Below, piece by piece: positions 52,323 through 62,050 of a stretch of DNA of 64,000 bases. The stretch is from Albidovulum aestuarii. GTDB lineage: Bacteria > Pseudomonadota > Alphaproteobacteria > Rhodobacterales > Rhodobacteraceae. The translations under genes and the position numbers were made by a program. The notes under the pieces were generated by a model. It saw nothing but the letters and a program-made list of their open reading frames with translations, did no database searches and had not been told where the DNA came from. Every line of letters begins with the position of its first letter. The stretch's first letter is position 1. Where the stretch lies: the NCBI RefSeq assembly GCF_029961185.1, contig NZ_JASBQQ010000013.1, forward strand, positions 1 through 64,000, read 5' to 3'.

Positions 52323-52459
52323 GTTCTCTTCCATCCGGACTGTCACCGTCGGCCCCGGCCTCTCACCGGGTCTGCTGACCCCCAGCTTTCGCCGGGGCGC
52401 TCGCGGGCTCGGGGTTTCCCCCATACCGCCGGTGGGGAATTGCACCCCGCCCTGAGAAC
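52323..52459 (-). promoter_or_regulatory. FMN riboswitch (RFN element)
   Basis: Read on the minus strand it opens with GTTCTCAGGGCGGGGTGCAA, followed by CCCACCGGCGGTATG. Later GTCAGCAGACCCGGTGAGA and GACAGTCCGGATGGAAGAGA appear, all canonical RFN blocks, closing with GAGAAC. A GC hairpin at 52291-52317 (CGAG..CCGCCC paired with GGGCGG..CTCG) lies between it and ribH and is the likely expression platform. No T-run follows that hairpin, so control may be at translation or by Rho. Confidence 0.96.
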
Positions 52460-52500
52460 GAGGTGCAGCTTGCCAGAGCCCGGGACCATCGACAAGGGCG

Positions 52501-53127
52501 TCATCCCTTGGCGCAGGCCATGATTGCGGTCGCGTCCGGTTCTTCACAAAGATCGAGAAATATTACGAGCGGCACCCGGCACGGTCGCCGCAGCGCGTCC
52601 ACGGTGCCGGACATGACGGTGATTCGCCCCCTCGCCGCAAGCGACGCGATCCGGCTCCTGCTGAGGCCGAGCCCCTCGGCCAGAATCCGATCCCGGCGCG
52701 GTACAACCGTCCCCGCCGGGTCGAGCCGGATCGTCAGCATGGGCGTAGCCGCAGGGTCAGAGGCAACGATCCTCCGGCGGACCGACACGCCGTCCGCCTC
52801 GTCTATTTGTCGGGTGAACCGGCGCAGGGTGCTGCGATCCCGGGCGAGATGCTGCAGCACCTCCGGGTCGTTGGACTGGAACGCCTGCAACTGGCCGGGT
52901 GGCAGTGCATCGGCTCTCCGGCGTTCAAAGACCGGCCGGTTCCAGGTGGCGTCGCAGGTTTCGCAGCGATAGATGAGCCAGCCGTCAAGCAATCGCCCGT
53001 TGGCGTTGAGCCGCGCCTTGCCGGAGAACGCAAACGCGCGTTGCGCGCCGCAGGCGGCGCAACGCAGCCAGGGCCGTGGGGCGGCGCCGGGCAGCACGGT
53101 CCAGTGGACCGTAAGATGAAGGGACAT
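52501..53127 (-). CDS. DUF1062 family protein
   Basis: 208 residues with the DUF1062 pattern: 'LRCAACGAQRAFAFSGKARLNANGRLLDGWLIYRC' type zinc-ribbon region (CxxC at two places), 'TWNRPVFER', 'LQAFQSNDPEVL', and an S4-like C-terminal segment ('LGLSRSRIASLAARGRI'). A role with RNA is possible but not shown. The frame opens at 53157; ATG 53127 fits better. It precedes the FMN riboswitch on the same strand. Confidence 0.85.
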   Translation of the reverse strand: MSLHLTVHWTVLPGAAPRPWLRCAACGAQRAFAFSGKARLNANGRLLDGWLIYRCETCDATWNRPVFERRRADALPPGQLQAFQSNDPEVLQHLARDRSTLRRFTRQIDEADGVSVRRRIVASDPAATPMLTIRLDPAGTVVPRRDRILAEGLGLSRSRIASLAARGRITVMSGTVDALRRPCRVPLVIFLDLCEEPDATAIMACAKG

Positions 53128-53510
53128 TCCGTCGATACCTTCCGCAAAGAAGCGCATCGGACTTGAAAGGACGCGGGCAGGCGGTGCGAATAGCGGGAAG
53201 AGACGGGACCATACCCCTGCATTGGAGATGCGGGGTCATCGACAGCCGGACCGGTCTCAGTCAGCCACCCGATAAGCGCATAAGTCCCGCGCCGGATCGG
53301 CAGGGGAGGGCAGGTGAAGCCTGTTGAGACCGGGCGTTACGACGGCAAGTCGAGCCTCGCGGGTTGTCGCTCTTCCAGGCAATGGAATAGCAAATAGCTT
53401 CACTCCGATAAAGACGTTCTGGTCAGAGAGCGGGCTTGACATCAGCGGTGGGCTTCTCATCTCCTGAAAGGGCGCGGCCCGAACGACCGCACCCGAGGAG
53501 GGAGGCTCCG

Positions 53511-53789
53511 ATGCCACTGCCACTTGCCCCTGTCGCTGGGTTTGCCATCCGCTACGGCACCGTGGCGCTTGTCGCCTACGGCGTTCGCAAGGCGCTGCGT
53601 AAGGGCCGCACCGACCAGCGCGCTGAGGACGCGCTGGACGACATGGATGAAGGCGTCGCGGTGCACCGTCCGGGTGATCGCGGCCAGACCAACGCCGCCG
53701 CCCGGTTCCGCCGGGTGATCCGCTGGGACGATACGGCCATTGAAATCGACGCGGCCGCGCTTGGCCGTTTCCGGGTGCGGAAAGTGTAA
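53511..53789 (+). CDS. Small conserved membrane-associated protein
   Basis: 92 residues: a hydrophobic N-terminal segment (8-26, 'VAGFAIRYGTVALVAYGV'), a basic stretch, then an acidic region 'DALDDMDEG' and a basic C-terminus. GGGAGG precedes ATG 53511. No known family is recognised. Ten bases separate it from the GST gene. The 383 bases between it and the DUF1062 start hold no other gene I can support; a TTGACA hexamer near 53432 may be its -35. Confidence 0.6.
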   Translation: MPLPLAPVAGFAIRYGTVALVAYGVRKALRKGRTDQRAEDALDDMDEGVAVHRPGDRGQTNAAARFRRVIRWDDTAIEIDAAALGRFRVRKV

Positions 53790-53798
53790 GGAAACAGA

Positions 53799-54407
53799 AT
53801 GCGGCTCTATCATTCGCCGACGACGCCTTACGGGCGCAAGGTCATAGTGCTTCTTCACGAAACCGGGCAGGCAGGCGATGTGGAGGTCATATCCTCTGGC
53901 GGCACTCCTCTTGATCCGGGCAACCAGCCACTTGGGGTCAATCCTCTGGGTAAGATCCCCGCGCTAGAACCCGGCGACGGGACTGCGATCTACGACAGCC
54001 GGGTCATCTGCCGCTATCTCGATGAACGGGCAGGCGGCAAACTCTACCCACCCGCGCCGCACCTGTGGCAGACCCTGACGCTTGAGGCGACAGCAGACGG
54101 TATTCTGGAAGCTGCCCTGCTCATGGTCTACGAATCGCGGCTGAGGCCCGAGGACATCCGGTTCCAGCCATGGGTCGAAGGCCAATGGGCCAAGATCGCC
54201 CGCGCGCTCGATGCGCTGGAGGATCGGTGGATGGACCACTTGAACGGTCCCCTGGACATGGGCCAGATCGCGGTGGCCTGCGCGCTCGGTTATCTCGACT
54301 TCCGCCACGGTGCCCGCAACTGGCGGGAAGGACGGGCGGAACTGTCGACATGGTATAATGCCTTCTCGCGGCGTCCGTCCATGAAGGCGACCGAGCCCGC
54401 CGGGTGA
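53799..54407 (+). CDS. Glutathione S-transferase family protein
   Basis: 202 residues with an N-terminal thioredoxin-like domain ('LYHSPTTPYGRKVIVLLHE', cis-Pro in 'GKIPALE', 'YDSRVICRYLDE') and an all-helical C-terminal domain. Conjugates or reduces small electrophiles with glutathione in the cytoplasm. ATG 53799; its stop overlaps the LysE-family start (GTGA). Confidence 0.9.
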   Translation: MRLYHSPTTPYGRKVIVLLHETGQAGDVEVISSGGTPLDPGNQPLGVNPLGKIPALEPGDGTAIYDSRVICRYLDERAGGKLYPPAPHLWQTLTLEATADGILEAALLMVYESRLRPEDIRFQPWVEGQWAKIARALDALEDRWMDHLNGPLDMGQIAVACALGYLDFRHGARNWREGRAELSTWYNAFSRRPSMKATEPAG

Positions 54408-55042
54408 GCCTGCCACTTGCGCCGTTCCTGACGGTCTGGGCGGTGCTGGCGCTGAACATCGCCTCGCCGGGGCCGAACGTATTGAACACGATCACCACCG
54501 CCATGGGATCGGGCCGCGCGGCCGGGCTCGCATCGGCCGCCGCTGTGGCGGTGGGGGTCGGGATCTGGTGTGTCGGCATGACATTTGGCATGGCGGCACT
54601 CTTCCTCGCTTTGCCTTCTACACGCGCGATCCTGACGCTGATCGCCATTTGCCTGCTTCTGTGGTTCGCAACACGCTATCTGTGCGCGGCGTGGCAAGGC
54701 TGGCGCGGCAACGGCAAGAAGCTGGCCGGTCGATCGGGATTGTCGCTTCGCGCCTCGTTCCTGCGGTCGCTTTCGGTGAATGCGCTCAATCCCAAGGCGC
54801 TGACCACCTGGGTGTTGATTCTCACGCTCTTTCCCGTGGCCCGCGCCGGGGCGGGAGATATCGCGTTGCTTTGCGCCGGGGCGTCTGCCATCGCCTTCGC
54901 CATACACGCTGCCTACGCCGTCACTTTTTCTACGGCCCCAGCTGCGCGCGCTTACCTGAAGGCCGCACCCGCCATCAACGCCACAGTCGGCCTCTTTTTC
55001 ACCGGGTTCGCGATCAAGCTGGCAGTGGGTCTTTTGTCCTGA
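54404..55042 (+). CDS. LysE/RhtB-family exporter
   Basis: 212-residue inner-membrane protein with six predicted helices, the first 'FLTVWAVLALNIASPGPNVL' holding the conserved 'PGPN'. Members export amino acids or derivatives. 'NPKALTTWVLILTLF' is the fourth-helix motif. Start GTG 54404 overlaps the GST stop, so the two are coupled. Confidence 0.9.
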   Translation: MSLPLAPFLTVWAVLALNIASPGPNVLNTITTAMGSGRAAGLASAAAVAVGVGIWCVGMTFGMAALFLALPSTRAILTLIAICLLLWFATRYLCAAWQGWRGNGKKLAGRSGLSLRASFLRSLSVNALNPKALTTWVLILTLFPVARAGAGDIALLCAGASAIAFAIHAAYAVTFSTAPAARAYLKAAPAINATVGLFFTGFAIKLAVGLLS

Positions 55043-55047
55043 TTGCT

Positions 55048-55449
55048 TCAGAACCAGATATCGGCAACGCACTTGCCATCCGGCGGCAGGTCGTCGAACG
55101 TCGTGAGCCCATCGAAGCGCTGAAGGGGAATCGCCGCAACCGTTTCGGGCTCTGATAGCCGAACATTGACCGCGATGCGGCGGCGGCCGTCAGCACCGGG
55201 TTTGCGACCTCGCCAATGGGTGACGCAGCCGCAGGTCAGACAGAAATGAAAGGAAAGATCGCCGCCGGGACGTTCGTAGCCCCTATGCGTCCGCGGCATT
55301 GCATGCACCACCACGCCCTCGTTTTCATATCCATAGATCCAGAGGGTGCCATAGCGCTGACAGGCCGTGCAATTGCAGGCTGTGGCGGCGCCCGGCTGGC
55401 CCTCATAGGTCCACCGCACGGCGCCGCAATGGCATGACCCTTCGAGCAT
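55048..55449 (-). CDS. GFA/CENP-V-type zinc-binding protein
   Basis: 133 residues of the family once described as glutathione-dependent formaldehyde-activating enzyme. Zinc ligands: 'CHCGAV', 'CNCTAC', and 'CLTCGCVTHW'. The fold is a beta sandwich. The catalytic role is unproven for most members. ATG 55449; convergent with the LysE-family gene. Confidence 0.9.
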   Translation of the reverse strand: MLEGSCHCGAVRWTYEGQPGAATACNCTACQRYGTLWIYGYENEGVVVHAMPRTHRGYERPGGDLSFHFCLTCGCVTHWRGRKPGADGRRRIAVNVRLSEPETVAAIPLQRFDGLTTFDDLPPDGKCVADIWF

Positions 55450-55742
55450 GATCGCTCCTTTGTCACGACGCGCGGACAGTGACCGCCATCAGAGCACGGC
55501 CGACCCGTCTCTCAAACACAAAAGCGCAGGGAATCACCTTGGGTTGCCCCTATCGGCACCTTTCTGCCCGTGACTTTTTCGCCGCCACTCTGCGTCTACA
55601 GTGTCGCAGAGCCCCTGATGCGCCCGATTGTCCGCTGGACGGGCTTGAATTTGGCCGCTAATAACCGCCCGGGAAGGCTGCGGGCAACTGCGGCCCATTC
55701 GTCGCAGGACCGGCCCGCCGGTCGAAGAAGGGAGAAAGTTTC

Positions 55743-56306
55743 GTGTCCCAAGCTGAAGACCACGCAGGCACCCGGAGGGATTTCCTCTATTATGCCACCG
55801 CTGGCGCCGGGGCGGTCGCGGGCGGCGCCGCCGTCTGGACCCTCGTCGATCAGATGAATCCATCCGCCGATGTTCAGGCGCTGTCGTCGATCTTCGTCGA
55901 CATCTCGGGCGTCGAGGTGGGCACGCAGCTGACCGTCAAATGGCGCGGCAAGCCGGTTTTCATCCGCCGTCGCACCCAGGAAGAGATTGACGCGGCCCGC
56001 GCGGTTCCGCTGGCCGATCTGGTCGATCCGGCAGCCGAGAATGCCAACAAGGGCGCCGAGGCCGATGCGTCGGACGAAAACCGCACTTTGGACGAAGCCG
56101 GCGAATGGCTGGTGATGATGGGCGTCTGCACCCATCTGGGTTGTGTGCCGCTGGGCGACGGTGCGGGTGATTTCGGCGGCTGGTTCTGCCCCTGCCACGG
56201 CTCGCACTACGACACTGCCGGCCGGATCCGCAAAGGTCCTGCGCCGACCAACCTGCCGGTGCCGGTCGCGGCCTTCACCGACGAAACCACGATCAAGCTG
56301 GGCTGA
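55743..56306 (+). CDS. petA: Ubiquinol-cytochrome c reductase iron-sulfur subunit (Rieske)
   Basis: 187-residue 2Fe-2S subunit of the bc1 complex. A twin-arginine leader '[19 protein letters not shown]' forms the membrane anchor; the cluster ligands are in 'CTHLGC' and 'CPCHGSHYD'. GTG 55743 follows AGGGAG. First gene of petABC; the 293-base gap upstream should hold the promoter. It passes electrons from quinol to cytochrome c1. Confidence 0.97.
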   Translation: MSQAEDHAGTRRDFLYYATAGAGAVAGGAAVWTLVDQMNPSADVQALSSIFVDISGVEVGTQLTVKWRGKPVFIRRRTQEEIDAARAVPLADLVDPAAENANKGAEADASDENRTLDEAGEWLVMMGVCTHLGCVPLGDGAGDFGGWFCPCHGSHYDTAGRIRKGPAPTNLPVPVAAFTDETTIKLG

Positions 56307-56318
56307 GGGGGCTAGAAA

Positions 56319-57641
56319 ATGGCTGGTATTCCGCACGACCATTATGAGCCCAAGACGGGCTTTGAGCAGTGGCTTCACCGCCGCCTGCCGATCGTGAGCC
56401 TGGCTTACGACACGTTGATGATCCCGACACCGAAGAACCTGAACTGGTGGTGGATCTGGGGCATCGTCCTTGCTTTCTGCCTTGTTCTGCAGATCGCGAC
56501 CGGCATCGTCCTCGCGATGCACTACACGCCGCATGTCGATCAGGCCTTCAAGTCGGTCGAACATATCATGCGCGACGTGAATGGCGGCCACATGCTGCGC
56601 TACATTCACGCGAACGGCGCGTCCTTGTTCTTCCTTGCCGTTTATATCCACATCTTCCGCGGCCTCTTCTACGGCTCGTACAAGGCCCCGCGGGAAATCA
56701 CCTGGATCGTCGGCATCCTGATCTTTGTCGCCATGATGGGCACCGCCTTCATGGGCTATGTGCTTCCCTGGGGCCAGATGTCGTTCTGGGGAGCCACGGT
56801 TATCACCGGCCTCTTCGGCGCGATCCCGGGCATCGGTGAGCCGATCCAGACCTGGCTTCTGGGCGGACCGGCGGTGGACAATGCCACGCTGAACCGCTTC
56901 TTCTCGCTGCACTACCTCCTGCCCTTCGTGATCGCGGCGCTGGTCGCCGTCCACATCTGGGCCTTCCACACCACGGGCAACAACAACCCGACCGGTGTTG
57001 AGGTGCGTCGTGGTTCGAAAGCGGAAGCCGAGAAGGACACGCTGCCCTTCTGGCCCTATTTCGTGATGAAAGACCTCTTCGCGCTGGGCGTGGTTCTGGT
57101 CGTCTTCTTCGCCATCGTCGGCTTCATGCCGAACTACCTTGGCCATCCCGACAACTACATCGAGGCGAACCCGCTGGCGACGCCCGCGCATATCGTGCCG
57201 GAATGGTACTTCCTGCCCTTCTACGCGATCCTGCGCGCCTTTACCTCGGATGTCTGGGTCGTGATGCTGACGAACTGGGTGACCTTCGGCATCGTTGACG
57301 CCAAGTTCTTCGGCGTGCTGGCGATGTTCGGTGCGATCGCGGTCATGGCCATCGTGCCGTGGCTCGACACCTCGAACGTGCGTTCTGGTCAGTACCGGCC
57401 GATGTTCCGCTGGTGGTTCTACCTGCTGATCGTCGACTTCGTCGTTCTGATGTGGTGCGGCGCGATGCCGGCCGAGCCGCCCTACTCGATCATCTCGCTG
57501 ATCGGGGCCGCCTACTGGTTCGCCTATTTCCTCGTGATCCTGCCGCTTCTGGGCGTGATCGAGAAGCCGACAACCCCGCCGGCGACGATCGAGGATGACT
57601 TCAACGCGCATTACGGCGCAAAAAGCACTCCGGCCGAGTGA
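56319..57641 (+). CDS. petB: Cytochrome b of the bc1 complex
   Basis: 440 residues, the full-length, eight-helix bacterial type. Heme-b histidines are in '[18 protein letters not shown]' and '[20 protein letters not shown]' patterns, and the Qo-site '[15 protein letters not shown]' pattern is present. Twelve bases after petA. The 671-residue frame on the opposite strand is a shadow. Confidence 0.98.
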   Translation: MAGIPHDHYEPKTGFEQWLHRRLPIVSLAYDTLMIPTPKNLNWWWIWGIVLAFCLVLQIATGIVLAMHYTPHVDQAFKSVEHIMRDVNGGHMLRYIHANGASLFFLAVYIHIFRGLFYGSYKAPREITWIVGILIFVAMMGTAFMGYVLPWGQMSFWGATVITGLFGAIPGIGEPIQTWLLGGPAVDNATLNRFFSLHYLLPFVIAALVAVHIWAFHTTGNNNPTGVEVRRGSKAEAEKDTLPFWPYFVMKDLFALGVVLVVFFAIVGFMPNYLGHPDNYIEANPLATPAHIVPEWYFLPFYAILRAFTSDVWVVMLTNWVTFGIVDAKFFGVLAMFGAIAVMAIVPWLDTSNVRSGQYRPMFRWWFYLLIVDFVVLMWCGAMPAEPPYSIISLIGAAYWFAYFLVILPLLGVIEKPTTPPATIEDDFNAHYGAKSTPAE

Positions 57642-57660
57642 GCGGAAAGGATTGATTGAG

Positions 57661-58449
57661 ATGCTGAGAAAAATCGCAATCGCGGCCGTTTCCGTCCTCG
57701 CCCTGTCGGGCGCGGCCTTTGCGGCCGGTGGCGGAGAGCAGCATATCGAGGATGTGGACTTCTCGTTTGAAGGCCCGTTCGGGAAATATGACGAGCACCA
57801 GCTGCAGCGTGGCCTGCAGGTCTATACCGAGGTCTGCTCGGCCTGCCACGGCATGAAGTTCGTGCCGATCCGGTCGCTCTCGGACGAAGGCGGCCCGCAT
57901 CTGCCGGAAGACCAGGTGCGCGCCTACGCCAAGCAGTTCACCGCCATCGACAGGGATACGGGCGAAGAGCGTGAGGCAACGCCGAACGACTTCTTCCCGA
58001 AATCCGCGCTGGAGAACGCGCCGGACCTGAGCCTGATGGCCAAGGCCCGTGCCGGGTTCCACGGGCCCTATGGCTCGGGGATCAATCAGTTCTTCAAGGG
58101 CATCGGTGGGGCGGAATACATCTATTCGATCCTTACCGGCTATACCGGCCATGAGATCGAACAGGTCGGCACGACGTTCTATGAGAACACCGCCTTCCCA
58201 GGCGGCCTGATCGCGATGAACCCGCCCTTGTCGGATGGCCAAGTCGAATATGCCGATGGGCATGAAGCGACAGTCCATCATATGGCCGAGGACGTGTCTG
58301 CTTTCCTGATGTGGGCGGCCGAGCCGAAGATGATGGCGCGCAAGCAGGTCGGCTTTGTCGGCGTGCTGTTCCTCGGGCTGCTGACGGTGCTTCTGTACCT
58401 TACCAACAAGCGGATCTGGGCGCCCCACAAGGGCAAGAAACAGGCCTGA
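57661..58449 (+). CDS. petC: Cytochrome c1 of the bc1 complex
   Basis: 262 residues: signal peptide 1-20 ending 'GAAFA', heme site 'CSACHGMKF', the long insert with '[16 protein letters not shown]', and one C-terminal membrane helix ('[18 protein letters not shown]') followed by a basic tail. The Met ligand lies in '[13 protein letters not shown]'. ATG 57661 with AAGGA. Last gene of petABC; a repeat hairpin and a terminator follow. Confidence 0.97.
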   Translation: MLRKIAIAAVSVLALSGAAFAAGGGEQHIEDVDFSFEGPFGKYDEHQLQRGLQVYTEVCSACHGMKFVPIRSLSDEGGPHLPEDQVRAYAKQFTAIDRDTGEEREATPNDFFPKSALENAPDLSLMAKARAGFHGPYGSGINQFFKGIGGAEYIYSILTGYTGHEIEQVGTTFYENTAFPGGLIAMNPPLSDGQVEYADGHEATVHHMAEDVSAFLMWAAEPKMMARKQVGFVGVLFLGLLTVLLYLTNKRIWAPHKGKKQA

Positions 58450-58458
58450 TCACCGGAG

Positions 58459-58490
58459 CCGGGGGCGCTGCCCCCGGAACATTTCGGGCA
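58459..58490 (+). repeat. Intergenic palindromic repeat, copy C (partial)
   Basis: The hairpin CCGGGGGC-GCT-GCCCCCGG (58459-58477) is identical in its arms to the second hairpin of copy B. The tail (ATTTCGGGCAAGATG) is only loosely related to the GAGTATTTTC tail. It lies just after the petC stop. Confidence 0.5.
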
Positions 58491-58503
58491 AGATGAAGAT
58501 AGG

Positions 58504-58532
58504 ACGCGCCTTTCGGGGCGCGTTTTTCTTTT
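58504..58532 (+). terminator. Rho-independent terminator of petABC
   Basis: Stem ACGCGCC with GGGCGCGT-type complement around a short loop, followed by TTTTTCTTTT. It ends petABC and also separates it from the convergent quinone oxidoreductase gene, whose stop is 11 bases on. Confidence 0.85.
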
Positions 58533-58542
58533 GCGGGGAAGG

Positions 58543-59532
58543 TTACCGCACCTTCAGGACGATCTTGCCAATATGTCCCGAGCTTTCGATGCGCCGGTGC
58601 GCCTCGGCGGCCTGATCGAGCGGGAATTCCGAATCCATCACTGGTGCGAGGCGTCCGCCTTCGATCAGGGGCCAGACATGGGCGCGGAGTTCCGCCGCGA
58701 TCCTTGCCTTGGCGAGGTCACTTTGAGGCCTGAGCGTGGAGCCGGTGATGGTCTGGCGCTTCATCATCATCGGCGCGAAGTTGATCTCGGCCTTCGGGCC
58801 TTGCAGGAAGGCGATCTGAACCAGCCGCCCGTCCTCGGCCAGCGCCCTCAGGTTGCGCGCGATATAGTCGCCACCGACCATGTCGAGGATCACATCCGCG
58901 CCGCCCTCCGCCTTCACGATTTCGACGAAATCCTCCTCGCGGTAGTTGATGGCCCGCTCAGCGCCGAGGTCCTTGCAGGTCGCGCATTTCTCGGCCGAGC
59001 CCGCGGTGGTGAAGACACGTGCACCAAGGGCCGCGGCGATCTGGATCGCCGTCGTGCCGATGCCGGAGGACCCGCCATGGACGAGGAAGACCTCGCCCGC
59101 CTTGAGGCCGCCGCGGATGAAGACATTGGACCAGACCGTGTAGCAGGTCTCGGGCAGGCAGGCGGCCTCGCGCAGATTCATGCCCTTCGGGATCGGCAAA
59201 GCATGGGCGGCCGGGGTCACGACATATTCGGCATAGCCGCCGCCGGGCAGGAGCGCGCAGGCCTCGTCGCCGACCGTCCAGCCGGACACATCCGGACCCA
59301 AGGCCGCGACCCGGCCCGAAGCCTCCAGCCCCGGCAGGGGCGAGGCGGAGGGCGGCGGGGCATAGGCGCCCGCGCGTTGCAGCGCGTCGGGCCGGTTGAC
59401 GCCTGCCCAGTGGACCTCGATCAGGATCTGGCCGGGGCCCGGTGCGGGTACGGGCACCTCGACCGGGGTCAGCACCTCCGGCCCACCCGGTTTGGATATT
59501 TCGATCGCCCGCATCGTCTCTGGCAGCGTCAT
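58543..59532 (-). CDS. NAD(P)H quinone oxidoreductase, zeta-crystallin type
   Basis: 329-residue medium-chain reductase without zinc ligands. GroES-like N-terminal domain, then the nucleotide motif 'VHGGSSGIGTTAIQIA' near residue 150 and 'INYREEDF'. It reduces quinones with NADPH. It starts where COQ9 ends: ATG 59532 overlaps the COQ9 stop by four bases. A link with ubiquinone is plausible but not proven. Confidence 0.92.
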   Translation of the reverse strand: MTLPETMRAIEISKPGGPEVLTPVEVPVPAPGPGQILIEVHWAGVNRPDALQRAGAYAPPPSASPLPGLEASGRVAALGPDVSGWTVGDEACALLPGGGYAEYVVTPAAHALPIPKGMNLREAACLPETCYTVWSNVFIRGGLKAGEVFLVHGGSSGIGTTAIQIAAALGARVFTTAGSAEKCATCKDLGAERAINYREEDFVEIVKAEGGADVILDMVGGDYIARNLRALAEDGRLVQIAFLQGPKAEINFAPMMMKRQTITGSTLRPQSDLAKARIAAELRAHVWPLIEGGRLAPVMDSEFPLDQAAEAHRRIESSGHIGKIVLKVR

Positions 59533-60233
59533 GCGCCCTCCTTGCCCGTCATCCGTCCCGGCAGGTCGTCGGGTGCGCCGGATGGAGCCCGAACCCGCTC
59601 AAGTACCTTCATCGGTCCGGCCAGAACCCGACCCAGAACCGGATTGTCCCGCACCTGCGCCTTGAACTTCTCGAACCGCATCACATCCTCGATCCGGCGG
59701 TCGAGGAACTCCCATGTCGCCGTATGCCCCTCGCTGTCGTCGCCCATCCAGTAGAGGACGACCGAGGAATAGACCGCAGAGAGTGTCGCGCGTTTGGAAT
59801 ACCAGTTGATGTCGTCCGACGTATCGCCAAGGGCGCGCCAGATCGCATCCACCGTGCCCCATACAAGCGAGGCGCCTGTCGCGGCATTCTGCGGCAACGC
59901 GAAGAGCGCCGCGCCGCGTCGCACGAGTTCCCGGTCCGCCCCTTCAAGGCGCAGCCGGACGGCCAAAGCCACGCGGTCGCGGAATCGCAGCGTGGCGAGA
60001 TCTTGGCCCTGAAGCGCGGCCAACATCGCCGCGTCGTCTGCCTTGTGATAGGCAACCGCAAGGTCGAGCGCAGCGCGCGGGAAGATGGCGCGGGCAAGAT
60101 CGGGGGAGATGCCGGTATCCTCGCAGGCCGCACGGAACGTGGCGTCGGACCAGCCGTCGAAGACCGCGTGGTCAAGGGCGGCCGCCATCAGCCGTTCCTT
60201 CGCCAAACCGATATCGAAGCCCTTGTTTTCCAT
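59529..60233 (-). CDS. COQ9 family protein
   Basis: 234 residues of the COQ9 family, lipid-binding proteins required for ubiquinone synthesis in mitochondria and alphaproteobacteria. TetR-like helical N-terminus ('ERLMAAALDHAVFDGWSDATFR'-like) and the conserved 'DINWYSKRATLSAVYSSVVLYWMGD' type segment are seen. ATG 60233. It diverges from rpsU, a common arrangement in Rhodobacteraceae. Confidence 0.92.
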   Translation of the reverse strand: MENKGFDIGLAKERLMAAALDHAVFDGWSDATFRAACEDTGISPDLARAIFPRAALDLAVAYHKADDAAMLAALQGQDLATLRFRDRVALAVRLRLEGADRELVRRGAALFALPQNAATGASLVWGTVDAIWRALGDTSDDINWYSKRATLSAVYSSVVLYWMGDDSEGHTATWEFLDRRIEDVMRFEKFKAQVRDNPVLGRVLAGPMKVLERVRAPSGAPDDLPGRMTGKEGA

Positions 60234-60339
60234 GACATGCCTCCGCCCATCACCCCATAGACAAAAGCCGGGGCCTTTGCTATAGGGGCGCCTCCTGCAA
60301 CTGATTGCAACTCTAACTTAGGAAGGTGGTGACAACCAC

Positions 60340-60546
60340 ATGCAGGTCAGCGTTCGCGACAACAACGTCGAACAGGCGCTTCGTGCTCTGAAGAAAAAAC
60401 TTCAGCGCGAAGGGGTTTTCCGTGAAATGAAGCTCAAGCAGCATTTCGAGAAACCCTCCGTCAAGAAAGCGCGCGAGAAGGCCGAGGCCATCCGCCGTGC
60501 CCGCAAACTGGCACGCAAGAAGGCCCAGCGCGAAGGCGCTCTCTGA
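60340..60546 (+). CDS. rpsU: Ribosomal protein bS21
   Basis: 68-residue basic protein of the 30S subunit, helping mRNA binding at initiation. '[21 protein letters not shown]' and '[13 protein letters not shown]' are diagnostic; the C-terminal half is a Lys/Arg-rich helix. An AGGAAGGTGG-like site precedes the ATG. A strong terminator follows. Confidence 0.97.
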   Translation: MQVSVRDNNVEQALRALKKKLQREGVFREMKLKQHFEKPSVKKAREKAEAIRRARKLARKKAQREGAL

Positions 60547-60589
60547 GGCGACTGGAACAGCTGGCGGGGGCAACCCCGCAAAGACGATC

Positions 60590-60619
60590 AACCCCCGCGG
60601 CTTGCCACGGGGGTTTTTC
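60590..60619 (+). terminator. Rho-independent terminator of rpsU
   Basis: AACCCCCGCGG, a short loop, then CCACGGGGGTT running into TTTTTCATTTT, 44 bases after the rpsU stop. The stem is nearly perfect and GC-rich. Confidence 0.88.
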
Positions 60620-60682
60620 ATTTTCGCATCAGATAGAAATAGGGGCACCGGGTGGCGCCCCTTCAAATTCAGTCGCGGCGTG

Positions 60683-61792
60683 TCAACCGAGCGAGGCGTC
60701 CAGCGCCTTGACAACAGCGTCGCCCATTTCGCTTGTCGAGACGGGCTTGCCACCCTCCGGCCCCATCAGGTCGGCCGTGCGCAGACCCGAGGCCAGAACC
60801 GCCTCGATGGCGCCTTCCAGCCGGTCGGCTTCGGTTCCCTGATCGAAGGAATAGCGCAAAGCCATCGCGAAGGAGAGGATGCAGGCGATCGGGTTCGCCT
60901 TTCCTTGGCCAGCAATGTCGGGGGCCGAGCCATGGACGGGTTCATAAAGCGCCTTGGGGCGGCCATTGGCCATCGGCGCGCCGAGCGAGGCGGAGGGCAG
61001 CATGCCCAGAGAGCCGGTCAGCATCGCGGCACAGTCCGAAAGGATGTCGCCGAAGAGGTTGTCGGTGACGATCACGTCGAACTGCTTCGGCCAACGGCAG
61101 AGCTGCATCGCGCCGGCGTCGGCATACATGTGGGAAAGTTCGACCTCGGGGTATTCCTCGTCATGCACCTTCTGCACGACCTCGCGCCAGAGGATGCCCG
61201 ATTCCATCACATTGGCCTTCTCCATTGAGCAGACCTTGTTGTTCCGCCGCTTCGCGAGTTCAAAGGCCGACCGCGCGACGCGGGCAATCTCGGATTCAGT
61301 GTATCGCTGGGTGTTGATGCCCACGCGCTCATTGCCTTCGGTGAAGATGCCACGCGGTTCGCCGAAATAGACGCCCGAGGTCAGTTCGCGGACGATCATG
61401 ATGTCGAGACCCGCCACCACATCGCGCTTGAGCGACGAGAAGTCGGCCAGCGCGTCGAAGCACTGGGCCGGGCGCAGGTTGGAGAAGAGGTCCATTTCTT
61501 TGCGGATGCGCAGCAGGCCGCGCTCAGGCTTTACCGCGAAATCCAGGTTGTCGTATTTCGGCCCGCCAACCGCACCCAGCAGGACCGCGTCCGCCGCCTG
61601 CGCCTTGGCCAGCGCCTCGTTCGTCAGGGGTACGCCATGGGCGTCATAGGCCGCGCCGCCGATCAGGTCTTCTGTGACATCGAATTTGAGCCCGCGTTTC
61701 GCGCCGAACCAGTCGATGATCTTGCGGACCTCGGCCATGACTTCGGGGCCGATCCCGTCGCCGGGCAGGATGAGGATGGAAGGATTGGCCAC
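60683..61792 (-). CDS. leuB: 3-isopropylmalate dehydrogenase
   Basis: Oxidises and decarboxylates 3-isopropylmalate with NAD+ in leucine synthesis. 369 residues, normal length. '[11 protein letters not shown]', '[12 protein letters not shown]', the substrate arginines in '[16 protein letters not shown]', and the metal site '[25 protein letters not shown]' pattern are present. The frame opens at 61876; GTG 61792 with AGGAG upstream begins the family N-terminus '[15 protein letters not shown]'. Confidence 0.96.
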   Translation of the reverse strand: MANPSILILPGDGIGPEVMAEVRKIIDWFGAKRGLKFDVTEDLIGGAAYDAHGVPLTNEALAKAQAADAVLLGAVGGPKYDNLDFAVKPERGLLRIRKEMDLFSNLRPAQCFDALADFSSLKRDVVAGLDIMIVRELTSGVYFGEPRGIFTEGNERVGINTQRYTESEIARVARSAFELAKRRNNKVCSMEKANVMESGILWREVVQKVHDEEYPEVELSHMYADAGAMQLCRWPKQFDVIVTDNLFGDILSDCAAMLTGSLGMLPSASLGAPMANGRPKALYEPVHGSAPDIAGQGKANPIACILSFAMALRYSFDQGTEADRLEGAIEAVLASGLRTADLMGPEGGKPVSTSEMGDAVVKALDASLG

Positions 61793-62050
61793 GTCGGGGC
61801 TCCTTAGCCGTTGAATTGGATCAAGGGCTCGCCTAGCCAATGCCCGCCGCAGGGTCAAGCAAAGGGCGCGTGCCATGCTCGAATTTCGCGCGTTTTTTTA
61901 GATATCCCGATACCGTGTTATACTGAAATGGGAGCGCGTCGGTCATCCGCGACGTATTCAAACAAGAAGACGCGGATCGGCAAAGTTCGAGGCGGTATTT
62001 CAACTGGGATCTGGCTTGTCGAGCGGAACAAGCGGAACCAGGAGGATGAG

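Noticed and set aside
55596-57611. 671-residue open frame antisense to petA and petB
   Set aside because: It mirrors the third-codon GC bias of petAB, has no ribosome-binding site and reads as low-complexity His/Asp/Arg-rich protein.
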